A DNA stretch of 64,000 nucleotides, from positions 727,742-791,741 of the forward strand of contig NZ_CADFEB010000001.1 in NCBI RefSeq assembly GCF_902833085.1. Reading direction: 5' to 3'. The notes under the pieces are model-generated. The model saw only the letters and a list, made by a program, of their open reading frames with translations, searched no databases and was not told where the DNA came from. The number at the start of each line of letters is the position of its first letter. Within the stretch, counting starts at the first letter, position 1. Positions 24,136 through 33,297 of this stretch are shown here, one piece after another. Position numbers and translations under genes: made by a program. The stretch is from Burkholderia ubonensis. GTDB lineage: Bacteria > Pseudomonadota > Gammaproteobacteria > Burkholderiales > Burkholderiaceae.

Positions 24136-27100
24136 ATGGATTTCTCCCGTTTCTTCATCGACCGGCCGATCTTCGCGGTCGTGCTGTCGATCGTCATCTT
24201 CGCGCTCGGGCTGATCGCCGTTCCGATGCTGCCCGCGGGCGAGTATCCGGAAGTCGTGCCGCCGAGCGTCGTGGTGCGTGCGACGTATCCGGGCGCGAAC
24301 CCGAAGGCCATCGCCGAATCGGTTGCCGAGCCGCTCGAGGAGGCGATCAACGGCGTCGAAGGGATCATGTACATGAAGTCGGTGGCCGGCTCCGACGGCA
24401 GCCTGCAGGTGGTCGTCACGTTCGTGCCGGGCGTCGATCCGGACACGGCCGCGGTGCGCGTGCAGAACCGCGTGAGCCAGGCGCTGTCGCGCCTGCCCGA
24501 CGAGGTGCGCCAGTACGGCGTGACGACGCAGAAGCAGTCGCCGACGCCGCTGATGTACGTGAGCCTCTATTCGCCCGACAACAGCCGCGATTCGCTGTAC
24601 CTGCGCAACTACCTGACGCTGCACGTGAAGGACGAGCTGTCGCGGATCACCGGCATCGGCGACGTCGGCGTATACGGCTCCGGCGACTATGCGATGCGGA
24701 TCTGGCTCGACCCGAACCGGCTCGCGTCGCGCGGGCTGACCGCGAGCGACGCGATCGCCGCGGTGCGCGAGCAGAACGTGCAGGTGTCGGCGGGCCAGCT
24801 CGGCGCGGAGCCGTCGCCGAAGGCGACCGATTTCCTCGTGTCGATCAACGTGCGCGGCCGGCTGCGCACGGTGCAGGAATTCGGCGACATCGTGCTGCGC
24901 AACGGCGACGACGGCCAGGTCGTCAAGCTGTCCGACGTCGCGCGGCTCGAACTGGGCGCCGGCGACTACACGCTGCGCTCGTTCTTCAACGACAGGCAGT
25001 CGGCGGTGGTCGGCGTGTTCCTGTCGCCGGGCGCGAATGCGCTCGACGTCGCGAAGGCGGTGTACGCGAAGCTCGACGAACTGTCGAAGCGCTTCCCTCC
25101 CGGCATCGCGTACCGGCCCGTGTGGGACCCGACGGTGTTCGTGCGCGAATCGATTCGCGCGGTCCAGCACACGCTGATCGAGGCGGTCGTGCTGGTGGTG
25201 TTCGTCGTGATCCTGTTCCTGCAGACGTGGCGTGCGTCGATCATTCCGCTCGTCGCGGTGCCGGTGTCGGTGGTCGGCACGTTCGCGTGGCTGCTGCTGC
25301 TCGGCTATTCGATCAACACGCTGACGCTGTTCGGGCTCGTGCTGGCGATCGGGATCGTCGTCGACGATGCGATCGTCGTCGTCGAGAACGTCGAACGCAA
25401 CATCGCGCAGGGGCTGAGCCCGCGCGATGCTGCGCACCAGGCGATGAAGGAGGTGTCGGGCCCGATCGTCGCGATCGCGCTGGTGCTGTGCGCGGTGTTC
25501 GTGCCGATGGCGTTCCTGTCGGGCGTCACGGGCCAGTTCTACAAGCAGTTCGCGGTGACGATCGCGATCTCGACGGTGATCTCCGCGATCAACTCGCTGA
25601 CGTTGTCGCCCGCGCTCGCCGCGAAGCTGCTGCGGCCGCACGGCGCGCCGCCGGACGCGCTCACGCGCGCGCTCGACCGCGCGTTCGGCTGGCTGTTCCG
25701 TCCGTTCAACCGCTTCTTCGAGCGCAGTTCGGACCGCTATCACGGCGTCGTCGGCCGCTCGCTGAAGCGGCGCGGCGCGGTGTTCGCGGTCTATGCGGCG
25801 CTGCTCGCGGCGACAGCGCTGCTGTTCAACGCGGTGCCGGGCGGCTTCATCCCGGTCCAGGACAAGCTGTACCTGTTCGCCGGCGCGAAGCTGCCCGAAG
25901 GCGCGTCGCTGTCGCGCACGAACGCGGTGGCGCAGGAGATGGCGCGGATCGCGCGCAGCACCGAAGGCGTCGAAATGGTGGCGGGCTTCGCGGGCCTGAA
26001 CGCGCTGCAGGGCGTGAACACGCCGAACATCACGAACTCGTACGTCATCCTCAAGCCGTTCGACCAGCGCAGGCGCAGCGCCGCGCAGATCAATGCGGAG
26101 CTGGGCGCGCGGTTCGCGGCGATCAACGGCGGCATTGCATACGCGATGATGCCGCCGCCGATCCAGGGGCTCGGCAACGGGTCGGGCTATTCGCTGTACC
26201 TGGAGGATCGCGCGGGGCTCGGCTACGGTGCGCTGCAGAACGCGCTGACCGCGTTCCAGGCCGCCGTCGCGAAGACGCCGGGGATGCGCTATCCGGTCAG
26301 CTCGTACCAGGCGAACATCCCGCAGCTCGAAGTGAAGGTCGACCGGCTGAAGGCGAAGGCGCAGGGCGTCGCGCTGACCGACCTGTTCAGCACGCTGCAG
26401 GTCTATCTCGGCTCGATCTACGTGAACGACTTCAACCTGTTCGGCCGCGTCTATCGCGTGATGGCGCAGGCGGATGCCGGCCATCGGCAGGCCGCGGAGG
26501 ACATCGCGAACCTGCGCACGCGCAACGCGAAGGGGGAGATGGTGCCGATCGGCTCGATGGTGACCGTCGAGCCGACCTACGGGCCGGACCCGGTGGTCCG
26601 CTACAACGGCTATCCGGCCGCGAACCTGATCGGCGACGCGGACCCGAAGGTGATGTCGTCCGCACAGGCGATCGCGAAGCTCGAGCAGATCGCGAAGGAC
26701 GTGCTGCCGCCGGGCATCACGCTCGAATGGACCGACCTCAGCTACCAGCAGGTCACGCAGAGCAATGCGGCGATCGTCGTGTTCCCGCTCGCGGTGATGC
26801 TGGTGTTCCTCGTGCTCGCTTCGTTGTACGAAAGCTGGACGCTGCCGCTCGCGGTGATCCTGATCGTTCCGGTGTGCATGTGCGCGGCGCTGTTCGGCGT
26901 GTGGCTGTCGGGCGGCGACAACAACGTGTTCGTGCAGGTCGGTCTCGTCGTGCTGATGGGGCTGGCGTGCAAGAACGCGATCCTGATCGTCGAGTTCGCG
27001 CGCGAGCTGGAGATCCAGGGGCAGGGGATCGTCGAGGCCGCGCTCGAAGCGTGCCGGCTGCGGCTGCGCCCGATCGTGATGACGTCGGTCGCGTTCATCG

Positions 27101-27309
27101 CCGGCTCGGTGCCGCTGCTGATCGGCGGCGGCGCGGGCAGCGAAGTGCGCGCGGCCACCGGCGTCACCGTGTTCGCGGGAATGCTCGGCGTCACGCTGTT
27201 CGGGCTGTTCCTGACGCCGGTGTTCTACGTTGCGATCCGCAGGCTCGCGGGCGGCACGCCGGCCGTCTGGAGCGAACAGCATGGCACCCTCGAAGGAGAA
27301 AACCGATGA
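24136..27309 (+). CDS. RND multidrug efflux pump permease
   Basis: A 1057-aa HAE1-type resistance-nodulation-division transporter. It starts MDFSRFFIDRPIFAVVLSIV and has the usual twelve helices with two large periplasmic loops. Family landmarks are GEYPEVVPPSVVVRATYPGA, AIGIVVDDAIVVVENVERN (the proton-relay Asp pair in helix 4) and GLACKNAILIVEFARE. It starts 14 bp after the adaptor and its stop overlaps the outer-membrane gene by ATGA. Expected substrates are amphiphilic or redox-active compounds, in view of the SoxR control, which is inference. Confidence 0.97.
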   Translation: MDFSRFFIDRPIFAVVLSIVIFALGLIAVPMLPAGEYPEVVPPSVVVRATYPGANPKAIAESVAEPLEEAINGVEGIMYMKSVAGSDGSLQVVVTFVPGVDPDTAAVRVQNRVSQALSRLPDEVRQYGVTTQKQSPTPLMYVSLYSPDNSRDSLYLRNYLTLHVKDELSRITGIGDVGVYGSGDYAMRIWLDPNRLASRGLTASDAIAAVREQNVQVSAGQLGAEPSPKATDFLVSINVRGRLRTVQEFGDIVLRNGDDGQVVKLSDVARLELGAGDYTLRSFFNDRQSAVVGVFLSPGANALDVAKAVYAKLDELSKRFPPGIAYRPVWDPTVFVRESIRAVQHTLIEAVVLVVFVVILFLQTWRASIIPLVAVPVSVVGTFAWLLLLGYSINTLTLFGLVLAIGIVVDDAIVVVENVERNIAQGLSPRDAAHQAMKEVSGPIVAIALVLCAVFVPMAFLSGVTGQFYKQFAVTIAISTVISAINSLTLSPALAAKLLRPHGAPPDALTRALDRAFGWLFRPFNRFFERSSDRYHGVVGRSLKRRGAVFAVYAALLAATALLFNAVPGGFIPVQDKLYLFAGAKLPEGASLSRTNAVAQEMARIARSTEGVEMVAGFAGLNALQGVNTPNITNSYVILKPFDQRRRSAAQINAELGARFAAINGGIAYAMMPPPIQGLGNGSGYSLYLEDRAGLGYGALQNALTAFQAAVAKTPGMRYPVSSYQANIPQLEVKVDRLKAKAQGVALTDLFSTLQVYLGSIYVNDFNLFGRVYRVMAQADAGHRQAAEDIANLRTRNAKGEMVPIGSMVTVEPTYGPDPVVRYNGYPAANLIGDADPKVMSSAQAIAKLEQIAKDVLPPGITLEWTDLSYQQVTQSNAAIVVFPLAVMLVFLVLASLYESWTLPLAVILIVPVCMCAALFGVWLSGGDNNVFVQVGLVVLMGLACKNAILIVEFARELEIQGQGIVEAALEACRLRLRPIVMTSVAFIAGSVPLLIGGGAGSEVRAATGVTVFAGMLGVTLFGLFLTPVFYVAIRRLAGGTPAVWSEQHGTLEGENR

Positions 27310-28766
27310 GCGCAGTGTTTCGTCTTTCCGCGCTCGCGACATCGCTGGCGCTGGCCGCGTGCGCGGTCGGTCCCGACTACGACCGGCCCGCGTCGGCGGT
27401 TTCCGCGCGGTTCGCGCGCGACGCATTGCCGGCGACGCAGCATGACGCGGCGCCGGCCGACACGTCTGCGGACGCGGACGCCGCATTCTGGCGCGGCTTC
27501 GGCGATCCCGCGCTGACCCGCCTGATCGACGCGGCGCTCGCGGCGAACCTGGACCTGCAACTCGCGGTGTCGCGCTACGACGCGTCGAACGCGCTGCTGC
27601 GCGAGACCCGCTTCGACCAGATTCCGACCGTCACCGCGAGCGGGCAGATCGGCCATCAGCTGGCGAGCAAGGACCAGGCGTTCGGCGCGCCGCGCGACCA
27701 GCGCGACAAGCCGACGTCGAGCGTCGGCATCAACGCCGCGTGGGAACTCGACCTGTTCGGCCGGGTGCGGCGCGCGGTCGAAGCGCAGCGCGCGGAAACG
27801 GCCGCGAGCGCGGCGGACGTCCGCGCGGTGCGGATCGCGATCGCGGGCGAGGTCGCGCGCGCCTACGTCGACCTGCGCGGCTCGCAGGAACGGCTGCGGA
27901 TCGCGCGCGAGAACGCCGACAACCAGCGGCAGACGCTTGCGCTGATCGACGCGCGCGTCGGCGCCGGGCGCGGCTCGGAGCTGGACGCCGCGCGCGCCCG
28001 CGCGCAGGTCGAGTCGACGACGTCGCGGATCGCGGTCTACGAGGCGGCGATCGGTGTCGACGAGCACCGGCTCGCGGTGCTGACGGGCCAGCCGCCGGGC
28101 GCGCTGATCGGCCAGCTCGATGCCCCCGCGCCGCTGCCCGCGCTCGTCGCGGACATCGACCCAGGCACGCCGGGCGACCTGCTGCGCAGGCGTCCGGACG
28201 TCGCGGCGGCCGAGGCGTGCCTGCACGCGGCGACCGCGCGAGTCGGCGTCGCGACCGCGGACCTGTTCCCGCGCTTCACGCTGGCCGGCCTGCTCGGCAG
28301 CATGACGAGCAGCTACGGCTTCTTCCGCTCGGGCAGCGACACGAACCTGATCGCGCTCGGCGTCGACTGGTCGTTCCTCGATGTCGGCCGGGTGCGCGCG
28401 CGGCTCGCGGCGAGCAACGCGGATGCGGCCGGCCAGCTCGCGCAATACCGGCAGACGGTGCTCGGCGCGCTCGAGGAGACGGAGAACGCGCTGCTGCGCG
28501 TCGCGCGCACGCGCGACGAAACCGCGCATCTGGAGCGCGCGGCGACCGACAGCGCGCGCGCGGCGCAGCTCGCGCATGCGCGGTTCACCGCGGGGGCGAT
28601 CGACTACTACGAGGTGCTCGACGCGGAGCGCACGCTGCTGCAGGCGCAGGACGCGGCGGCCGACGGCCGGATGCGCAGCGCGGACGCGACGGTCGCGCTG
28701 TACAAGGCGCTCGCGGGCGGCTGGCCGTCGGGCGCGGGGCCGGATGCGCCGATAGCGAGGCGGTGA
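27306..28766 (+). CDS. outer-membrane efflux lipoprotein (NodT family)
   Basis: A 486-aa TolC/OprM-type channel. The signal peptide ends in the lipobox LALAAC, and the family start CAVGPDYDRP is present. The middle contains VGINAAWELDLFGRVRRAVE and the second repeat LGVDWSFLDVGRVRARLAAS, the two pseudo-repeats that build the trimeric barrel and periplasmic tunnel. Its ATG overlaps the pump stop codon. It completes a self-sufficient tripartite efflux system. Confidence 0.95.
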   Translation: MSAVFRLSALATSLALAACAVGPDYDRPASAVSARFARDALPATQHDAAPADTSADADAAFWRGFGDPALTRLIDAALAANLDLQLAVSRYDASNALLRETRFDQIPTVTASGQIGHQLASKDQAFGAPRDQRDKPTSSVGINAAWELDLFGRVRRAVEAQRAETAASAADVRAVRIAIAGEVARAYVDLRGSQERLRIARENADNQRQTLALIDARVGAGRGSELDAARARAQVESTTSRIAVYEAAIGVDEHRLAVLTGQPPGALIGQLDAPAPLPALVADIDPGTPGDLLRRRPDVAAAEACLHAATARVGVATADLFPRFTLAGLLGSMTSSYGFFRSGSDTNLIALGVDWSFLDVGRVRARLAASNADAAGQLAQYRQTVLGALEETENALLRVARTRDETAHLERAATDSARAAQLAHARFTAGAIDYYEVLDAERTLLQAQDAAADGRMRSADATVALYKALAGGWPSGAGPDAPIARR

Positions 28767-28790
28767 TGCGGGACGGGGGGGCCGGGCAAC

Positions 28791-28898
28791 GTGGTGTCGC
28801 ACGACGTACTGCATCGCGCGACGCTGGCCGCGCTCGACGATACCTTCGGCGATGTCCTGACGACGCAACAGGTGCTGAAGCTCGACCTGATCCGCTGA
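28791..28898 (+). pseudogene. possible 3' gene relic
   Basis: A short plus-strand frame of 35 codons (SHDVLHRATLAALDDTFGDV, then LTTQQVLKLDLIR and stop) has good coding character but no ribosome site, and no ATG joins it in frame. It reads like the end of a lost gene left behind the efflux operon. I could not identify the parent. Confidence 0.25.
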
Positions 28899-28901
28899 CG
28901 G

Positions 28902-29381
28902 TCAGAACATCGTGTTCGCGTTCGCGGATGTTTCCGGCACCGGCTGGATCACGTCCCAGTGCTCGACGATCTTGCCGTCCGTCACGCGGAAAATGTCGAT
29001 GACCGCTTGTCCGCGATCGCCCGGGTGCTCGGTCGAGTGGACGTGCAGATAGACGAGATCGCCGTCGGCCGCGCTGCGCACGATCCGTGCGCGCGATTGC
29101 GGACTGTCCTTGAAGGCGCCGGTGAAATACGAGACGAACGGCTGCTTGCCGTCCGGCACGTACGGATTGTGCTGCTTGTAGCCGTCCGCGACGACGGTCG
29201 CCGCTGCTGCGATGTCGTGCTGGTTGAAGAAGCGGTCGTAGAACGTCAGCACGAGCTGGCGGTTCGCTTCCTCGGCCGCCGGGTTGCGCAATGCCGGCGG
29301 ATTGGCCAGCGCAGCCGTGGTGCCGGCCAGCAGGCCGATGGCGATGGCGAGGGAGCGAAGGGGCGAGCGGGACGAGGCCAT
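28902..29381 (-). CDS. exported NTF2/SnoaL-like protein
   Basis: A 159-aa protein with a signal peptide (SRSPLRSLAIAIGLLAGTTA) and a cone-shaped NTF2/SnoaL-like fold: EEANRQLVLTFYDRFFNQHD, ATVVADGYKQHNPYVPDGKQ and IDIFRVTDGKIVEHWDVIQP. The family holds cyclases, isomerases and non-catalytic binders; the conserved QHNP and EHWDVIQ stretches are typical of stand-alone bacterial members. The ATG at 29381 has AAGGAA upstream. It is divergent from an HxlR regulator. No substrate can be given. Confidence 0.85.
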   Translation of the reverse strand: MASSRSPLRSLAIAIGLLAGTTAALANPPALRNPAAEEANRQLVLTFYDRFFNQHDIAAAATVVADGYKQHNPYVPDGKQPFVSYFTGAFKDSPQSRARIVRSAADGDLVYLHVHSTEHPGDRGQAVIDIFRVTDGKIVEHWDVIQPVPETSANANTMF

Positions 29382-29588
29382 GAGGGTGTTCCTTGTTTGT
29401 CTGCGAGGGCTGCCGTCGACCACGACGCCAAGGTCTCCTGATGAAGTCGTTGGCGTCATTGCCTGCAGCGGTTCGGATGCGGCGTGAGATGCGCCTCCGG
29501 GCGTTGTCGACATGCTTCGTAGAGCAGGCGAAACCGGCCGGATTCGAGTCGCCGGAATGGTACAGTGGCCGCACAACCGTCACAAGAA

Positions 29589-29623
29589 GTCAGCGCGGCG
29601 TGAACAGGTCACACCGCGCTGAC
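29589..29623. promoter_or_regulatory. long inverted repeat, HxlR operator candidate
   Basis: Arms GTCAGCGCGGCGTGA and TCACACCGCGCTGAC match at 14 of 15 positions around 5 bp. The repeat ends 13 bp before the GTG start of the HxlR gene and sits in the shared divergent promoter region. It could also fold as a hairpin in the hxlR leader. Confidence 0.6.
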
Positions 29624-29636
29624 CGCATTCATTCCA

Positions 29637-30023
29637 GTGAAAGACAATCAGGCATTGCCGACTTCCTCCGCCGACGATCCGGTCGCGTTCGACCAGCCGT
29701 GCCCGATCCGCGACGTGCTCGACCGGATCGGCGACCAGTGGAGCCTGCTCGTGCTCGAGGCGCTCGCCGACGGAACCTTGCGTTTCAATGAGCTCGGCCG
29801 TGCGATCGGCGACATTTCCAGGCAGATGCTGTCGCGCACGCTCAAGCGGCTGGAGCAGGACGGCTTCGTCAGCCGCACGCTGTTCGCCGAGGTGCCGCCG
29901 CGCGTCGAGTACGAGCTGACCGCGCTTGGTCGGTCGTTTCTCGTGCCCATGCGCACGCTGATCCAGTGGGCGGACGAGAACCATCGCGCGATCTGCGACG
30001 CACGCCGCCGCCACGCGCGTTAG
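29637..30023 (+). CDS. HxlR-family regulator
   Basis: A 128-aa winged-helix regulator with the HxlR signature CPIRDVLDRIGDQWSLLVLE, recognition region ISRQMLSRTLKRLEQDGF and wing VPPRVEYELTALG. The Cys near the start of the domain is the usual redox- or electrophile-sensing residue in this family. It starts with GTG and has a weak ribosome site. The long inverted repeat just upstream suggests autoregulation and control of the divergent NTF2-like gene. Confidence 0.9.
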   Translation: MKDNQALPTSSADDPVAFDQPCPIRDVLDRIGDQWSLLVLEALADGTLRFNELGRAIGDISRQMLSRTLKRLEQDGFVSRTLFAEVPPRVEYELTALGRSFLVPMRTLIQWADENHRAICDARRRHAR

Positions 30024-30112
30024 CGAGACGGCGACGTGCGTGAGCGGCGATTCCGGGGGGAGTGACGTTCAGCATGCCGCGCCGGCCCGATCGACGTTGC
30101 TGTTTCGCGGTT

Positions 30113-30139
30113 CTTGCCTGCGGTGTGCCAGCGGGCAAG
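30113..30139. terminator. hairpin between convergent genes
   Basis: CTTGCCTGC pairs with GCGGGCAAG (one G-U pair) around a 9-base loop between the HxlR stop and the stop of the minus-strand gene at 30164. No U-run follows on either strand. Confidence 0.35.
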
Positions 30140-30163
30140 GCGACTTGAACTTGCGGCTTCCGG

Positions 30164-30538
30164 CTAGCGCCAATAGCCGTCGACGTACACCCATGTCGGC
30201 CCCTGCCGCCGCCAGTAGCCGGGAATCCAGCGATGACCGGGGCGTCGTGCGATCCAGCGGCCGGGTATCCATCTATATTGCCCGCCTTGCCAGCGCCAGT
30301 AGCCGTCTGTCCAGAGATAGCCGTGCGGCCGTGGCGGCGGCGGGCGACGGTCATGGCGCAACGGCGGCGGCGCGACGCCCGGGCGGTCGTCGTAGGGCGG
30401 GCCGCCGGGCACGCGGTGGGGGCCGGACGGCCGGTAGACGGGCGGAGCGGGCTGGGCGGAGGCGAGGCGAAGCCATGCGGCGCTGCCGGCAAAGGCGGCG
30501 GTCAGTCCGATGGCGCGCAACAACGAGCGTCGATTCAT
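30164..30538 (-). CDS. exported WXXGXW-repeat protein
   Basis: A 124-aa protein with an Arg-rich signal peptide (NRRSLLRAIGLTAAFAGSAA), a Pro/Arg-rich linker (residues 30-70) and three aromatic repeats: YLWTDGYWRWQGGQYRWIPG, HRWIPGYWRRQG and TWVYVDGYWR. This fits the small YXWXGXW/WXXGXW-repeat family of envelope proteins. ATG at 30538 has AGGAC 7 bp upstream; a GTG one codon earlier is possible. Function unknown. Confidence 0.8.
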   Translation of the reverse strand: MNRRSLLRAIGLTAAFAGSAAWLRLASAQPAPPVYRPSGPHRVPGGPPYDDRPGVAPPPLRHDRRPPPPRPHGYLWTDGYWRWQGGQYRWIPGRWIARRPGHRWIPGYWRRQGPTWVYVDGYWR

Positions 30539-31131
30539 CACGTGTCCTGTTCTGCTGTCGGGTTCGTCGTACCTTAGCCTGCCTGCGCAACGCTCGGGTT
30601 ACGCGCCCGGTCAAGGCTGTTACGGCATGTCACGGCCGCCGCGATCACCTGGATGACGCCGCGGTTCGTGCACAGGTGGAATCACCGGCGTTGCGGCTAT
30701 TCGTCGGAAGTTTGCCGTCCGTGCGCCGGTTCCGGACGCCGGAAGCTCAATATTTGAGATTGAATCAGGTAAAAATTGCCGAATTTGTGTCATTTGTACG
30801 ATTCCGCTTGTTGTTTCTATGCAACCGTCAAGACGGTGACACGGACGAATGTTGGGATGAATGCAACCAAAAATCCCCCGTCAAGACGCCAAAAAGAATC
30901 GTCAAAACAAATACTTATAACGCGGCCCTGTTTTCATTATTTCTATTTATGGAAAAGCTTATTTCTTTATTTGCGAATCGCTCCCCTAGGGTACACCCCT
31001 AAACTCACGGTTCCCAAACGGGCAACTATCCGGACGCAGCCAGCAGGACCGATGGCGTTTCCGGGCGGTTGCAGACCGTTTATGAACAAGGTCGCGAGAC
31101 CTGCCTCTTTTTATAGAAGGGAGCTCCACGA
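30539..31131 (+). promoter_or_regulatory. 593-bp AT-rich control region of the porin
   Basis: No gene is seen here. From about 30750 the base composition turns AT-rich, unlike the surroundings. It carries GTCAAGACG twice (near 30827 and 30890) and a related AATCGTCAAAAC, which may be regulator sites. A CTAGGG-TACA-CCCCTAAACT element at 30986-31005 resembles the promoter element of the small RNA candidate at 39601-39619. GGGAG about 10 bp before the ATG is the ribosome site, and the leader is about 120 nt. Confidence 0.5.
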
Positions 31132-32223
31132 ATGAACAAGACTCTGATCGTTGCAGCAGCTGCAGCATCGTTCGCAACCGTCGCTCACGCGCAAAGCAGC
31201 GTCACGCTGTACGGCGTGCTGGACGCAGGCATCACCTACAAGAGCAACGTCGCAACCGCAAACGGCGGCAAGTCGCTGTTCTCGATGGGCAGCGGCGTTG
31301 ACCAAAGCCGCTTCGGCCTGCGTGGTTCGGAAGACCTCGGTGGCGGCCTGAAGGCAATCTTCACGTTGGAAAGCGGCTTCAACATCGGCAACGGCAAGTT
31401 CTCGAACAACAACGGCATGTTCAACCGCCAAGCGTTCGTCGGCCTGTCGAGCCAGTACGGCACGGTCACGCTGGGCAAGCAGTATGACGCAGTTCAAGAC
31501 TACCTGGCGCCGCTGACGGCAACGGGCACCTGGGGCGGCACGTACTTCGCGCACCGCGCCAACAATGACCGCCTGAGCACGAACGGTGACGTCGCGCTGA
31601 ACAACACGGTCAAGTTCACGAGCGCGAACTACGCTGGCCTGCAGTTCGGCGGCACGTACTCGTTCTCGAACAACACGAACTTCGGCAACAACCGTGCGTA
31701 CAGCGCCGGTGCAGCGTACCAGTTCCAAGGCCTGAAGCTGGGTGCAGCGTACTCGCAAGCGAACGTCGGCGACAACACGTCGGGCGCGACGACCAACCTG
31801 CTCCAAGGCCGTAACCGTACGTACGGTGTGGCGGCTGGCTACGCATTCGGCCCGGCACAAGTCGGTGCTGCATGGACGCAGTCGCGCATTGACAACCAGG
31901 CTAGCGCTGCTCCGACGCAACGCACCGATAACTACGAAGTCAGCGCAAAGTACAACCTGACGCCGGCTCTCGGCCTGGGCGCAGCTTACACGTACACGAA
32001 CACGAAGGTTGAAGGTGGCAACTCGCACTGGAACCAGTTCGGCGTGCAGGCTGACTACGCACTGTCGAAGCGCACGGACGTGTACGCACAAGCTGTGTAC
32101 CAGCGCGGCGCGAAGGGTAACAAGGTCGGCGCGTCGATCTACGACGGCGACAACACTGGCAACGCAGCAAGCTCGTCGATCAACCAAACCGCAGCAACGG
32201 TTGGTCTGCGTCACCGCTTCTAA
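31132..32223 (+). CDS. general porin, trimeric 16-strand type
   Basis: A 363-aa Gram-negative porin of the beta-proteobacterial OpcP/OmpC class. It has a signal peptide (NKTLIVAAAAASFATVAHA), the mature start QSSVTLYGVLDAGITYKSN, the internal landmarks SRFGLRGSEDLGGGLKAIFT and FNRQAFVGLSSQYGTVTLGK, and a C-terminal phenylalanine (VGLRHRF) needed for outer-membrane assembly. Codon choice (many AAC, GGC, GCA, CGT) differs from its neighbours and suggests very high expression. The long AT-rich promoter region and a strong terminator fit that. Confidence 0.96.
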   Translation: MNKTLIVAAAAASFATVAHAQSSVTLYGVLDAGITYKSNVATANGGKSLFSMGSGVDQSRFGLRGSEDLGGGLKAIFTLESGFNIGNGKFSNNNGMFNRQAFVGLSSQYGTVTLGKQYDAVQDYLAPLTATGTWGGTYFAHRANNDRLSTNGDVALNNTVKFTSANYAGLQFGGTYSFSNNTNFGNNRAYSAGAAYQFQGLKLGAAYSQANVGDNTSGATTNLLQGRNRTYGVAAGYAFGPAQVGAAWTQSRIDNQASAAPTQRTDNYEVSAKYNLTPALGLGAAYTYTNTKVEGGNSHWNQFGVQADYALSKRTDVYAQAVYQRGAKGNKVGASIYDGDNTGNAASSSINQTAATVGLRHRF

Positions 32224-32230
32224 GCGTGAC

Positions 32231-32278
32231 AGCTGGGTAACCAGCTCTGAAAAAGGCGCCTTCGGGCGCCTTTTTTTT
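32231..32278 (+). terminator. intrinsic terminator of the porin gene
   Basis: A short hairpin AGCTGG-gtaa-CCAGCT (32231-32246) is followed by GGCGCC-ttcg-GGCGCC (32255-32270) and eight Ts. The UUCG tetraloop makes it very stable. Confidence 0.9.
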
Positions 32279-32298
32279 CGTCCGTTGACCCGGACAGA

Positions 32299-32335
32299 AA
32301 AAAGCGAGGCATCCAGTCAGGAAGCCTCGCTTTTT
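32299..32335. terminator. bidirectional terminator
   Basis: GCGAGGC (32304-32310) pairs with GCCTCGC (32324-32330), with an A-run before and a T-run after. It can stop rnk transcripts on the minus strand and residual porin transcripts on the plus strand. Confidence 0.8.
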
Positions 32336-32384
32336 CCATTTTCGGCAGACGGCGCGGCCGCCGCCTTCCGCTCACAGGGTCGTG

Positions 32385-32783
32385 TCAACGCGTGTATTCG
32401 CCGTTGGCCTCCGGCTGGAACACGATTTCCGCGACCTTCATCAGCTTTTCCGTGCCGCTCGGCTGCATCACCTTCACCAGCTGGCCGCGCTGCGTGCCCA
32501 GCAGCGCCATGCCGACCGGCGAAAAGACGTTCAGGCGTCCTTGCTCGAGATTGGCGTGCTCCGGATAGACGATCGTCCAGGTCGTCTTCTCGTGGTTCGT
32601 CTCGTCGAGCAGCGTGATCTGCGAGTTCATCGTGACGACGTTCGCCTTGATGGCGTCGGGCTGGACGATATCGGCGCGTTCGAGCAATGCGTCAAGCATC
32701 GCCTGGAAGCGCGGGTTGTGTTCGGCATGTTTCTCGAGGCGAGCGACGTCGAGTTCGGTCAGCTGATAAAGGCGTTGTTTCAT
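32385..32783 (-). CDS. rnk: Rnk-type nucleoside diphosphate kinase regulator
   Basis: A 132-aa GreA/GreB-related protein. A short N-terminal helical hairpin (LYQLTELDVARLEKHAEH) precedes the C-terminal FKBP-like domain (ANVVTMNSQITLLDETNHEK, YPEHANLEQGRLNVFSPVGM). Rnk binds RNA polymerase in the secondary channel without cleaving transcripts and affects nucleotide pools. Length matches the family. It has its own bidirectional terminator and no operon partner. Confidence 0.9.
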   Translation of the reverse strand: MKQRLYQLTELDVARLEKHAEHNPRFQAMLDALLERADIVQPDAIKANVVTMNSQITLLDETNHEKTTWTIVYPEHANLEQGRLNVFSPVGMALLGTQRGQLVKVMQPSGTEKLMKVAEIVFQPEANGEYTR

Positions 32784-33297
32784 GGCAGTTCTCCAAATGA
32801 TCGGCAGGGGCAGGCGGGGCTTGCCTACGTGGATCGCCCGGAGCCTGTCTGACTTGGCTCCGGGTGGAGACTGGCTGGTCAGATCAAGCGCCGGGCAGGG
32901 GCGAGCGGAGCCTGGGCCGCGCGTCGAGCGAGGGGATGCGCCGGATTGCCGGCGAACGCGCGCAGGCCGCCCGGATAGGACGGCGAAACAGCGGGAAGCA
33001 GGCGTGCGCGCATGGTGGGTGAGAATTCGTCAGTCGTATAAGACCTTACGATTGTACAACACCCCGGAAAGCCGGTGATCGAAGTGTCAGCGATTTGTCA
33101 GGGATTGTTGTCGAATTGGCGTAAGTGAGCGGGCGATGGCCCCCGAGAAGCGTCTGATTTTTTCCAAAAACGCAACGCAGTATGTTCAAACTAAGGGTTT
33201 CCCCTTGGTCGTTCGGCGACTAGACTGAACTCAATCGCTTCAGACAACCCTGCCGGAAGCGACGTGAAAAACAGAACATCCTCGGAGGTAAGTCATC
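32784..33297. other. gene-free stretch between rnk and a DUF4148 gene
   Basis: 514 bp with no supported gene. The rnk promoter must lie at the left end. CTAAGGGTTTCCCCTTGG at 33191-33208 resembles the CTAGGG-N4-CCC element of the porin and small RNA promoters. GGAGG about 10 bp before the ATG at 33298 is the ribosome site. Confidence 0.45.

Noticed and set aside
24022..27486. Open minus-strand frame of over 1100 codons opposite the RND pump
   Set aside because: It is a composition artefact of high-GC third positions in the pump gene: Arg/His/Asp-rich, no domains, no ribosome site.
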